A stretch of DNA of 64,000 nt, taken from NCBI RefSeq assembly GCF_017912555.1, contig NZ_JAERSD010000003.1, positions 186,001-250,000 of the forward strand. The letters run 5' to 3'. Positions 51,291-60,606 of the stretch are shown here, one piece after another. The notes under the pieces are model-generated. The model did not search any database, was not told the DNA's origin, and saw only the letters and a program-made list of their open reading frames with translations. Position numbers and translations under genes: made by a program. The DNA is from Bacillus sp. REN3. GTDB taxonomy: Bacteria > Bacillota > Bacilli > Bacillales > Cytobacillaceae. Each line of letters opens with the position of its first letter. Position 1 is the stretch's first letter.

Positions 51291-54200
51291 ATGCTCGAGC
51301 CAAGGAAAAAGAAAAAACGCCCAGCCAGCAAATGGGCTGTCGTTATCCCGATTGTGTTAGTGCTGATCGCGTCTGTATTGGTGTTTAATGACAGGGCACT
51401 TTCGACATTAACAAATGTAGACAAGATTATTGTATTCCAGGGCCAGGAATGGAACATGGCGGAATCATTCAATAAGGAGTGGCAGACAAGCAGCAAGCCT
51501 GTCACATTCACTGTCGACCTCAGTGCTGATTTTGACAAGGCGAAGCTTCAAGGCCAGAATGTTGAGCGGCCGTTTGACATTACGGCTGTGAATGACGGCA
51601 AAAGTGTTGGCAATATTGAGTACGTTAAAATAGGCGGTACTGATTTTGCTGGAAAATACCAGGTTTCCATCCCTTTTGCTGCAGATGGAAAGCTCAATAT
51701 CACAGTCGCATTCAAGGAAGATGATCAATGGAAACTGAAAGCGGGAACCAAGACATTCAGCATCACCCGTGATGCAACCCCTCCCGATGTAAAATTAACG
51801 GGTGTGGAAAATGGCGTTCTTACAAACAAGGATGTCAAAATCAATGTTGAAGTCATCGAAGAGAATTTTGATTCCAACAAGGTTGATGTTACGGTTTCGA
51901 GAAATGGCAGTCCATACAAAGTTGGGGATTGGGGAACAGCGAAGAACAAGTCTTATGCTTTTAGCGAGGATGGCGAGTACATTTTTACCGTAAAAGCAGC
52001 GGATAAGGCCGGGAATGAAAGCGCCCAGCAGCAGTTGAACTTTGCGATCCGTAAGAAAGCCCCTGAATTGACTGTTTCAACAGGCGGAAAACAGCTTATG
52101 AATGGCGAAGTTTCAAAGACGGACAGTATTGATCTTGAAATTTCAAGCAAGATCAAGATCGTCAGTGCGACCGTCACTGTCTTTAAAGACGGGGAAAATA
52201 TCGAAACCCAAACCTTTCCTGCCAAAGACTGGGAAGCCTCGCTAAACTATCTAACTCCAGGTGATGCTGAATATAAATTTCAGGTGAAGGTCAGAGAAAA
52301 ACATGCAATGGGCGTGGAACATACCTTGCCTTCCTTTACCTTCACTGCCGACAAAACTGCTCCAAAGCTAGCAATCCTGGATGTGGAAGAGGGCGGATTT
52401 TATGAAAACGACAAAGAAGTTAACGCGACGGTTGATGAACCGAATTTTGGCAGCGCCAAATTCACGATTGAGAAGACCGATATCGATGGCAAGGTCACAA
52501 CGGACTCCGTTGAAGTGAAAGGTGGACAAGCCAAATATCAAACTACTGGCGAGGGGAAGTATACCGTCACCTTGGCCGCAACGGACGCGGCCGGCAATAA
52601 AGCCCAGCAGGAAAGCGTTACTTTTAAAATCGATAAACAGGGCCCCATCCTCTCTATTTCGGAAGATGTGGACGGAAAGCATTTTAAGACGGATAAGGAA
52701 CTGACTTTCTCAGTAAAAGATATAAGCATTGTTAATGCCGAGCTTACCGTTACAAAGGATAAAGACCTATATCCAATCGGTGATTTTGTCCACAATCTAT
52801 TCAGTGCATCCGTCACGCACAATTTTACCCGGGAAGGAACCTATACGGTTGACTTGAACTCGACAGATGGAAAGAATCGCAAGAGTTCTCATCCACCGGT
52901 GACTTTCACCATTGATAAAAACGATCCGATCCTCACAGCGACTGCTGTTGAAAAAGAGGGCAAGGATAAAAAGAAATTTTATGAATTGACGGTTGATGTA
53001 ACCGACAGGTACATCGACTGGAAGAATACGAGCATGAAAGTCTACAGGAATGGAACCTTGTTGTCTGCCATTACTGGAAAAGATGTTGTCGCAACACATA
53101 TTTTTGATGAAGACGGCGAATATTCCTTCGAAATCACAGCGACAGACAAAGCCGGACGTGTAACGACCAAAAATGATGTGAAATTCACTATCGATAACAC
53201 GAAGCCTCAGCTGTTTATCAAGGGCGTCGAAGAAGGAGGCCACTATCAAGAGCTTGAAAATCTTGAATTAGTGATCGAGGATTTAACTTTCGTTCTTGGA
53301 AAAACGAAATTAGAAGTCCTCAAAGACGGGAAGCCTTTTGATATCGGAAACGATGAGTGGGAGATTTTAACTAAAGGCGGGCTTAAGAAAGCGATCAAAA
53401 AGTTAAGCTTCAAGGACGAAGGCGATTATGAAATCAAGTTGGCCACCACCGATCTCTTTGGGCATGTAAGCGAACTTGGCCCTATCAACTTCACAATCGA
53501 TGGGACAAGGCCGGTTATTGATTTGGTAACGGATATAACCGAAGGTGACTTCATTCAAAAGGGCAAGTCTGTCAAAGTGAAGGTAACCGAGCATAACTTC
53601 GAGCACAACAAAGTGACCATCAAAGCGACAAAAGATGGAAAACCTTATGATTTAGGTGGTTGGGATAAAACAGGCGAAATATCTGAATTGAATCATACCT
53701 TCAATAAGGATGGCGATTATCATATCATCGTCGAAGCGGAAGACCGCGCTAAAAATAAAGCGACGGCAAAAAAGCTTTCCTTCACCGTCGACAACATCAA
53801 GCCAAAGATTGATATCACTGGCGTGAAAAATGGTGCCTACTACAAGAATGACAAGCAACTAAAAATCGAAGTCGAAGAGCACAACTATGCGAATAACAAA
53901 GTAGAAATCGAGGTTACGAGAAAAGTGGATGTCGATGGAAAGAAAGAAAGCTTTCCAATCGGTGCATGGAAAAACGACAAGGAGCTTTCTGAGTTATCCT
54001 ATCACTTTGACCGTGACGGCGAGTATGAGATTACAGTCAAAGCAACAGACGCTGCAGGAAATATGGGTGATACCAAGACACTTGTCTTCACCCTTGACTA
54101 CATCGATCCAGACCTAAGCATCACCGGAGTCGATGACAACGACCACTACCGGAGCGACAGGCCGGTCAGCGTGAGGGTGTCCGATCGCAATATGGACCTG

Positions 54201-56117
54201 TCGAAAACCAATCTGAAGGTTGAGCGCAACGGCAAACCATATAGCATTGGCGCTCTGGCAAGGATCAGCCAAACCGCTGCAGCCAGGGACTTCACCTTCT
54301 CCCAGGAAGGCAGCTATGTGATTGACCTGAACACGACCGACAAGGCCGGGAACAGCAAAAAGCATGACAGGATCGCGTTCATTATCGACAAGACCAATCC
54401 AGTTGTGAAAATTGAAGGAGTCGAGAATAATTCGTTCAATCCAACTGGTAGGAACGTAACGATTTCAATCGACGAGCTGAATTATCAAACGAATAATGTC
54501 AGCATTTCAGCAACCAAAGATGGTGCTCCGTTCAATATCGGCACCTGGTCCAACAGCGGAAAGCTCTCGAAGCTGGGCTACAATTTTACCAGGGATGGAC
54601 TTTACACCATCCTTGCAACAGCGGAGGATAAAGCCGGAAATGGGCCGATAACGAAGAAGATGACCTTCACTGTCGACAAAGTGAAGCCAGCGATCCAGAT
54701 TACCGGTGTGGAGAATAATGCCTACTATAACGTTGATAAGCCTGTAAACGTGACAATCAAGGATGTGAACCTTGATATAAACAAAATATCTGTCACAAGA
54801 AACGGCCGTGCGTACGGGGTCGGGGGTTTCAATGTCAAAGGCGATACGGCGTCACTAAGCCACAATTTTAGCGGCGAGGGCGAATACACTATTCTTGTCG
54901 AAGCGACTGACAAGGCTGACAACAGCTACAGCCAGACAATGAAATTCACAATCGACAAGACGAAACCAGTGATCACGCCAAAGTTCAAGGGACAGAACCG
55001 CGTCATTAAAAATGGGGAATATATCAATGAAGTCTTCACTCCAGAATTCGCGTTGGATGAAGCAGAGGACATGATTGTTTCAGCGACCCTTAACAATGGA
55101 CCGAACCTGAAAAACAAAATCCCGGTGGCAGTCAGGGAAATGGCCTACAACTACAAGGTACTGGCAAGGGATAAGGCGGGCAACGAATCCACCCTTGAAA
55201 TCAGCTTTACAATCGATACGACAAAACCGCTCTTGAGCATCACGGGCGTGCTGGATGGCTATTTCAACAAGAATATCGCCCCAACGGTAACGTATTCAGA
55301 CGTCCATCTCGACAAGGGCAAGACATCGGTCACATTGAATGGCAAGCCGTTCGCAAATGGAACGAAGCTTCAATACGAACAGGATTACATTTTAAAGGCA
55401 GTTGTCACAGACCTTGCCAAAAACGTGACTTCCAGGACGATTGTTTTCACAATCGATAAAACAAAACCAATCATCAAATTCAAGGAGCCAATTTCGGATA
55501 AGTACTTCAATACCGATCTATTGCCAGAGCTCCTGATCGAGGACATGAGCGCCTATGACATCATCGCGATGATGCTGGACGGCAAGCCGTACGAAGCCGG
55601 TGAGCTGATTACGGAAGAAGGAAAGCATGTCATGTTCTTCGAGGTCAAGGATAAGGCAGGCAACATCCAGCAGCTGAGCGTTGAGTTCATCATTGACAAG
55701 ACTGCCCCGAAGGTCGTGTACGAGGGCATCAAAAAAGGCGGGAAATACCATGATCCAGTGGACATCGCCATCCGTCTCGATAACCCAAATGATGTCCTGA
55801 AATCCGTAACAATCAACGGAAAAGATTTCAATGGCGAGGTCGTAGAGGAAAATGGATACAAGGTGATCAAAACGACCCTTGCAGAAATCAAAAAGTACGA
55901 AATCAAAGTAAAAGCATATGACGAAGCAGGGAACGAAACAACCACCACCATTCCATTTGAAATCGTCGAAAAAGGAGCCCTCATCAAGCTATACGAAAAC
56001 AAACCACTCCTCGGCGGCACAATCGCAGGCATCATCGGACTCATCGGCGCAGCCACCACCATGGCCCTACGCAGAAGGAAGCACGGAGACGGTTCCCCCG
56101 CTCCACAAGAAGAATAA
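51291..56117 (+). CDS. Giant Ig-like repeat membrane protein
   Basis: 1608 residues from the ATG at 51291, which follows AAAGGAG. Basic N-terminus (PRKKKKRPASK), first membrane helix about residues 14-32, then about fifteen Ig/cadherin-like beta-sandwich modules whose boundaries read FTIDKTKPxLxITGV, DNIKPKIDIT and similar. A second membrane helix near the C-terminus (GGTIAGIIGLIGAATTMAL) is followed by RRRKHG, with no LPxTG. The ~150-kDa loop should span the cell wall, and it may be the surface conduit or adhesin of the T7SS or a sensor partner of the kinase. The 3' end carries a GACGGTTCCCCC motif that belongs to a dispersed repeat. Confidence 0.85.
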   Translation: MLEPRKKKKRPASKWAVVIPIVLVLIASVLVFNDRALSTLTNVDKIIVFQGQEWNMAESFNKEWQTSSKPVTFTVDLSADFDKAKLQGQNVERPFDITAVNDGKSVGNIEYVKIGGTDFAGKYQVSIPFAADGKLNITVAFKEDDQWKLKAGTKTFSITRDATPPDVKLTGVENGVLTNKDVKINVEVIEENFDSNKVDVTVSRNGSPYKVGDWGTAKNKSYAFSEDGEYIFTVKAADKAGNESAQQQLNFAIRKKAPELTVSTGGKQLMNGEVSKTDSIDLEISSKIKIVSATVTVFKDGENIETQTFPAKDWEASLNYLTPGDAEYKFQVKVREKHAMGVEHTLPSFTFTADKTAPKLAILDVEEGGFYENDKEVNATVDEPNFGSAKFTIEKTDIDGKVTTDSVEVKGGQAKYQTTGEGKYTVTLAATDAAGNKAQQESVTFKIDKQGPILSISEDVDGKHFKTDKELTFSVKDISIVNAELTVTKDKDLYPIGDFVHNLFSASVTHNFTREGTYTVDLNSTDGKNRKSSHPPVTFTIDKNDPILTATAVEKEGKDKKKFYELTVDVTDRYIDWKNTSMKVYRNGTLLSAITGKDVVATHIFDEDGEYSFEITATDKAGRVTTKNDVKFTIDNTKPQLFIKGVEEGGHYQELENLELVIEDLTFVLGKTKLEVLKDGKPFDIGNDEWEILTKGGLKKAIKKLSFKDEGDYEIKLATTDLFGHVSELGPINFTIDGTRPVIDLVTDITEGDFIQKGKSVKVKVTEHNFEHNKVTIKATKDGKPYDLGGWDKTGEISELNHTFNKDGDYHIIVEAEDRAKNKATAKKLSFTVDNIKPKIDITGVKNGAYYKNDKQLKIEVEEHNYANNKVEIEVTRKVDVDGKKESFPIGAWKNDKELSELSYHFDRDGEYEITVKATDAAGNMGDTKTLVFTLDYIDPDLSITGVDDNDHYRSDRPVSVRVSDRNMDLSKTNLKVERNGKPYSIGALARISQTAAARDFTFSQEGSYVIDLNTTDKAGNSKKHDRIAFIIDKTNPVVKIEGVENNSFNPTGRNVTISIDELNYQTNNVSISATKDGAPFNIGTWSNSGKLSKLGYNFTRDGLYTILATAEDKAGNGPITKKMTFTVDKVKPAIQITGVENNAYYNVDKPVNVTIKDVNLDINKISVTRNGRAYGVGGFNVKGDTASLSHNFSGEGEYTILVEATDKADNSYSQTMKFTIDKTKPVITPKFKGQNRVIKNGEYINEVFTPEFALDEAEDMIVSATLNNGPNLKNKIPVAVREMAYNYKVLARDKAGNESTLEISFTIDTTKPLLSITGVLDGYFNKNIAPTVTYSDVHLDKGKTSVTLNGKPFANGTKLQYEQDYILKAVVTDLAKNVTSRTIVFTIDKTKPIIKFKEPISDKYFNTDLLPELLIEDMSAYDIIAMMLDGKPYEAGELITEEGKHVMFFEVKDKAGNIQQLSVEFIIDKTAPKVVYEGIKKGGKYHDPVDIAIRLDNPNDVLKSVTINGKDFNGEVVEENGYKVIKTTLAEIKKYEIKVKAYDEAGNETTTTIPFEIVEKGALIKLYENKPLLGGTIAGIIGLIGAATTMALRRRKHGDGSPAPQEE

Positions 56118-56122
56118 CCAAG

Positions 56123-56162
56123 AAGTGAAGCACGGGGACGGTTCTCGTGCTTCACTTTTCTT
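56123..56162 (+). terminator. Terminator after the Ig-repeat gene
   Basis: AAGTGAAGCACG and CGTGCTTCACTT pair around GGGACGGTTCT, followed by TTCTT. The loop carries the same GGGGACGGTTCT motif as the palindrome at 50606-50661. Confidence 0.75.
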
Positions 56163-56225
56163 ATTGCAAAAGACAGGGATGGCTAGCTGGGGTACAAAAT
56201 TCTAACTGTCAAGGATGGGAGTGGA

Positions 56226-56372
56226 TTGAAATAAGGTTTCATTGCAGAGCTGAATAAAATTTCCAGGGAGCTTGAGCAAGCAGCACATGATCTAAAAAAG
56301 TGCAAAGGGATTGGAGCTGAAAGGTGCTCAGCAAAACTTCGTGATATTTCAGGCAAATACCAGGGAATATAG
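56226..56372 (+). pseudogene. Broken copy of the small helical T7SS partner
   Basis: From TTG at 56226 the frame reads M-K-stop (TAA at 56232-56234) and then continues GFIAELNKISRELEQAA, KKCKGIGAERCSAKLRDISG up to a natural stop at 56370-56372. Residues RELE, KGIG, the Cys and the KY near the end line up with the 63-residue protein at 44398-44589. A ribosome-site-like GGGAGTGGA precedes the TTG. The intact parent therefore had a third codon other than stop. Rescue from the in-frame ATT at 56241 is possible but would be unusual. Confidence 0.65.
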
Positions 56373-56411
56373 CAGAAGCTATATCGAGTTTATTAGGGTA
56401 GGAGTGGGAAG

Positions 56412-57206
56412 ATGAATAAATTAACGAAGGTGGTGCTGATTTTTATGGGCATTTTTTCAATGATTCTAGCCGCAGCTTGCCAGGACCAGGATAAGGCTGC
56501 TGCTGAAAGGATTGAAGAATCACTAAAGGAAAAATACGGTGAAGAGTTCACGGTCGAAAAAATCGGCGGCGGTTACGGGACTTTGACCACCAACACACTT
56601 AAGGCAATCGTGTCGCCAAAAACAGCACCGGAGAAAAAGTTCAAAGTGGAAGTCACCAAGGATCTCGATAAAGTCTGGGACGATTACATGAATGTAGTGA
56701 TGTCCGAGAAGATGGATGTAAAGGCTCTCGAGATGGCGAAGGCTGTTTTTGGTGAGGATGTTTGGGTGAAGAGCGATATAAGCTCAGCTGGGATATCCTT
56801 TCCGGATGAAAAATTAAAAGAAAAGAATATGAAATTAACTGAATATATTCATCAATCAAAATCCGACGTTTATGTTATGTTGGAAATTTTCACAAAAAGA
56901 GATCGGGAAGTTGATAAAAATATAGAATCACAAAACATTGATCAGTTTGCTGATGACCTTCTGTTTATGGGAGTGCAAAATGCAGGGGTCAGGGTTTATT
57001 ATATTCACCAGGATATTTTCCGAAATATAGAAAATGAATACAGGTTAGCAAAGTCTGATTCTGATCTTACTTCAGTTAATAATTATTTTGAAGTTGAAGG
57101 AAGAAGTTATACAAATTCCTTTATTTTGATTGAAGATTCAAAAAAAGAACAATCGTTAGAGCAAATTAAAGTAAACTTAGAAGAAAATGAGTCAGGGGGT
57201 AATTAA
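56412..57206 (+). CDS. Lipoprotein, putative immunity protein of lipase cassette 2
   Basis: 264 residues. Signal peptide VVLIFMGIFSMILAAAC with lipobox LAAAC (Cys near residue 23). It then starts a ESLKEKYGEEFTVEKIGGG stretch like that of the first lipoprotein at 42132, followed by mixed alpha/beta sequence. The stop touches the start of the lipase 2 reading frame (57207). The first half has a base composition like the neighbours; the second half (from about 56810) is strikingly AT-rich. Immunity function is inferred from location. Confidence 0.65.
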   Translation: MNKLTKVVLIFMGIFSMILAAACQDQDKAAAERIEESLKEKYGEEFTVEKIGGGYGTLTTNTLKAIVSPKTAPEKKFKVEVTKDLDKVWDDYMNVVMSEKMDVKALEMAKAVFGEDVWVKSDISSAGISFPDEKLKEKNMKLTEYIHQSKSDVYVMLEIFTKRDREVDKNIESQNIDQFADDLLFMGVQNAGVRVYYIHQDIFRNIENEYRLAKSDSDLTSVNNYFEVEGRSYTNSFILIEDSKKEQSLEQIKVNLEENESGGN

Positions 57207-58807
57207 ATGCCCTACAGAATTAGTGAAAATGAACACAACATACTTTCTCACTTGTCGTATATTGAGTTAACAAATAACCAACAGATTTATTTAGAAGAAG
57301 GAACGTTAACCGTTGGTGAGTTGGCTAACTATTACCAAAAAAAACAGCTGATTGGGATCTTGTAAAGGAGCGTTTTTCTTCAGAAGAGGATTTCAATCAA
57401 TACAAAGATAGTATTATGCTCTTATCAAACCCCTCATCCAAATATTACAACTGGAAAATCGCAGACTATACAAATAAAAACGAAAGTTCCGGATTTGTGG
57501 CCTATACAATTGAGCCGACTGACAAAGAAGCGGTGATTGTCATGCGTGGAAGCGAGCCATTTGATCAACCTGAACATTTAAATACAGATTGGGATAATAA
57601 CTTTCATACTCTGCATGAAGTTCCTACTATTCAGCAAGCAGATGCAATGGAGTACTACAACAGGATAGGGAAGAAATATGATGTGATTTCATCGGCAGGG
57701 CATTCATTAGGCGGCAATGTTGCCTTGAGTGGGGCATTCCTGGCTGATCCGGAAATACGGGAAAAAATTTGGGCAATTCGAACATTTAATGCACCAGGAT
57801 TCAATAAGGAGTTTTTGAATAAGCATGAAGAACCAATAAATGAATTGGCAGGCAGAATATATGAGTTTCAGAATGAAGATGATGTTGTAAGCTCACTGAT
57901 GTATAATCCAACTAAGCCAATTATCATTGAAACAAATATGAAGACTTCCGAAGGGATATTTCGTTTGTCTGATCCGATAAAATATTTATTGGACAGTCAT
58001 GCGCTAAGACATATGGCCGTAAAAGAAGACGGCACTCTTAGAAGGAAAGACTACCAATTGAAAAACTTCACCAATCACTTCGTTTCAAACTTGACTAAAA
58101 GTTTCCAGATTCTCCCTAATCCTGTATTAGGAGGATTTGTAGAAACGACGTTTGCCTTGATAAATGGAAGGGTTAATCTCGAAGGACTAATGAAAGGCGC
58201 ATTGCTTTTAACCATGATTGCCCCGGCTGCTGTGCTTGCGGCAGGTGTAGTGACAGTTAAGGCGATTGCCATTGCTGCTGCAGCAATTTTGGTTGTGACG
58301 ATGGCCGTTACCCTTCGTGAATATACAATGATGGCAATTGAACAATTTACCCAAAAAATATATGCACAAATCAATGCATTCATGGACAACCTCTTTGAAA
58401 AAATGGTTCTTTCCGCTAGGGCGGCAGCTACCAAACTAGCTGAATTTAAAAACATGGTCAATGAGCAGGTCACAATCTTCCTGGCTAAAACAACCGCAGG
58501 TTTTGTAAAGTGGCTGAAGTCTGTCACAGGTGGAGCTAGAGAGATGATTCAAGTGAATACAGGCCATTTACGGGCGATAGCAGAACGGCTTAGCAGCATC
58601 CAGCATAAAATTAACCGGGTCGACAGCAGGCTGGATTCCTTAAGGAAAATGGCCGAGCTTGACGACAAACTCTCAATCGCTTTCATTGATTTCAGAATGG
58701 GCAATGACTATGAGCTCAGGAATGTCATAAACTACCTTAACTTTACTGCTTCCAAGCTGGATGACGCCGAGCGAAAGCTTTCATATCAAGCGAGAGGGAT
58801 AAGATAA
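57207..58807 (+). pseudogene. Reverse-LXG lipase 2, interrupted by a -1 frame break at an A8 tract
   Basis: The ATG at 57207 begins MPYRISENEHNILSHLSYIE, homologous to the start of lipase 1 (EKEKNILMQLSYLD). That frame stops at 57363. In the -1 frame the gene continues DWDLVKERFSSEEDFNQY and runs without a break to 58807; the switch lies at eight A's, 57337-57344. The downstream part alone from the ATG at 57416 is 463 residues. It has an alpha/beta-hydrolase with RGSEPFDQPEHLNTDW and GHSLGG, hydrophobic helices (about 250-300 of that part) and a C-terminal LXG-like helical domain. The reconstructed protein is about 533 residues. Sequencing error, phase variation, programmed slippage or true loss are all possible. 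Confidence 0.75.
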
Positions 58808-58823
58808 TCCCTTCTCTTTTTTT
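58792..58823 (+). terminator. Terminator at the right end of the T7SS island
   Basis: GAGAGGGAT and ATCCCTTCTC pair with one bulge around AAGATA and are followed by TTTTTTT. It overlaps the end of lipase 2. Confidence 0.85.
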
Positions 58824-59224
58824 CACTACGATGCAGCTTGGAATAAACCTGTAGTCTCGTTTGGAACATGAAACGCCTATTTCATCGACGCCGGTTCCTT
58901 GACGGCCAATCATGAACAAGGAAGGGTCCACTCTGCCGGCCTACTCCCCGCCATTGTAAACCCCGCCGCTGTCTAAAGCATGTTCATCATCGACATGGTC
59001 TGGCGCGAAAGATGGATTGCTGATATCCGGTGCTTTCGCCTCGTTCTATCGATCCTCCTTGCGCTCTTGAAAAATGAATAAGCGCAATTAGGGAAACGGC
59101 GGCTGACGCGTAAAGAGCTCATTATAAGAACATCCTCCATCGACTTTTCTCCTATCAAGAAGAATCCAGGAATTTCGCTTGTAGACAAAATGAAACAAAT
59201 TACTCCAAATTTTTCAACAACCAG
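58824..59224. other. Intergenic stretch between the island and mbl
   Basis: No gene is supported. At about 58829-58975 one plus-strand frame has coding-like composition (NAYFIDAGSLTANHEQ, then GLLPAIVNPAAV and a stop at 58973-58975) but is interrupted by a TGA and has no start, so it may be the tail of a lost gene. Short minus-strand frames at 58973-59188 look like noise. Confidence 0.35.
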
Positions 59225-59253
59225 TTACTAATTTACTACACTTATGATAAAAT
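59225..59253 (+). promoter_or_regulatory. Candidate promoter of mbl
   Basis: TTACTA (59225-59230), a 17-nt spacer and TAAAAT (59248-59253), about 155 nt upstream of the mbl start. The -35 is weak. Confidence 0.45.
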
Positions 59254-59408
59254 AAACAATTAGGGTAGAATATGGTTCGTAGATTGCGGCGGCGTCTGGA
59301 AATACTCAGACAACAGGATCATTTGGATCGAAAAGAGCTTTCAGCACTTGGAAAAAAACGGGGTTAGTCAGCCGCAGCCAGCTGTTTATCAAGGAGGAAA
59401 AATGAAGA

Positions 59409-60410
59409 ATGTTAGCTAGGGATATTGGGATCGACCTTGGAACTGCCAATGTATTGATTCATGTTAAAGGCCGAGGTATTGTGTTGAATGAACCGTCTGT
59501 TGTGGCGATCGATAAAAACACGAATAAGGTTTTGGCTGTCGGCGAGGAGGCCCGCAAGATGGTAGGGCGTACGCCGGGAAATATCGTGGCCATCCGTCCT
59601 TTGAGGGATGGGGTCATTGCTGACTTCGATGTAACGGAATCGATGCTGAAGCATTTCGTCAATAAACTGAATGTGAAAGGCTTCTTGTCCAAACCAAGAA
59701 TCCTGATTTGCTGCCCGACCAACATTACAAGCGTTGAGCAAAAAGCAATCAGGGAAGCAGCCGAAAAGAGCGGCGGCAAGAAGATCTATCTTGAGGAAGA
59801 ACCGAAGGTAGCGGCGATTGGCGCTGGCATGGATATTTTCCAGCCAAGCGGGAATATGGTCGTTGACATCGGTGGCGGAACAACTGATGTTGCCGTACTT
59901 TCAATGGGCGATATCGTCACATCATCCTCTATAAAAATGGCTGGTGACAAGTTCGATTTCGAGATATTAAACTATATTAAACGTGAATATAAACTTTTAA
60001 TTGGTGAGCGTACTGCCGAGAATATCAAAATCAACATCGGCACTGTATTCCCGGGCGGACGTGACGAAGAAATGGAAATCCGCGGACGTGATATGGTCTC
60101 AGGATTGCCAAGAACGATTACTGTACGGTCTGCAGAAGTGCAAGAGGCACTTAAAGAATCGATCGATGTCATCGTCCACGCTGCAAAATCAGTGCTGGAG
60201 CGGACACCGCCTGAATTATCCGCTGATATCATCGACCGGGGTGTCATTTTGACCGGCGGCGGCGCTTTGCTTCATGGCATCGAAACGCTGTTGATGGAAG
60301 AATTGAAGGTTCCCGTGCTGATTGCTGACAATCCAATGGATTGTGTGGCTGTCGGTACAGGCATGATGCTTGACAATATCGACCGCATTGAACGCCGCAG
60401 GATAGGTTAA
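59409..60410 (+). CDS. mbl: Rod-shape-determining protein Mbl
   Basis: MreB-like actin homologue that organises lateral cell-wall synthesis, 333 residues. Actin-fold signatures: DIGIDLGTANVLIHVKGRG (phosphate 1), DIGGGTTDVAVLSMG (phosphate 2) and GVILTGGGALLHGIETLL (adenosine). The ATG at 59409 lies 10 nt after AAGGAGG; an ATG at 59402 is out of frame. In B. subtilis mbl directly follows spoIIID; the assignment to Mbl rather than MreB rests on this neighbourhood and on flhO-flhP downstream. Confidence 0.95.
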   Translation: MLARDIGIDLGTANVLIHVKGRGIVLNEPSVVAIDKNTNKVLAVGEEARKMVGRTPGNIVAIRPLRDGVIADFDVTESMLKHFVNKLNVKGFLSKPRILICCPTNITSVEQKAIREAAEKSGGKKIYLEEEPKVAAIGAGMDIFQPSGNMVVDIGGGTTDVAVLSMGDIVTSSSIKMAGDKFDFEILNYIKREYKLLIGERTAENIKINIGTVFPGGRDEEMEIRGRDMVSGLPRTITVRSAEVQEALKESIDVIVHAAKSVLERTPPELSADIIDRGVILTGGGALLHGIETLLMEELKVPVLIADNPMDCVAVGTGMMLDNIDRIERRRIG

Positions 60411-60420
60411 GGCGCAAAGG

Positions 60421-60468
60421 AATCTGGATTTCTTACGGGAAAATCTCCGCAAGAACCCAGATTTTTTT
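60421..60468 (+). terminator. Terminator after mbl
   Basis: AATCTGG and CCAGATT arms around a long internal region, followed by TTTTTT. It lies 10 nt after the stop. Confidence 0.7.
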
Positions 60469-60606
60469 GTTAAATACCCGTTTTTTCGAAAATAAAACTT
60501 AAAATCCTACATTTTCCTGCAAAAATTTAATGTTTCTAGCCGATATATTTTCTATAATAGTGAGTAGTGAAAAATTTTCCTATTCGTTTTCCAGTGAGGT
60601 GGAAAC

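Noticed and set aside
58980-59081. 33-residue peptide MFIIDMVWRERW...
   Set aside because: It lacks a ribosome site and is not supported by any family; composition alone is not enough.
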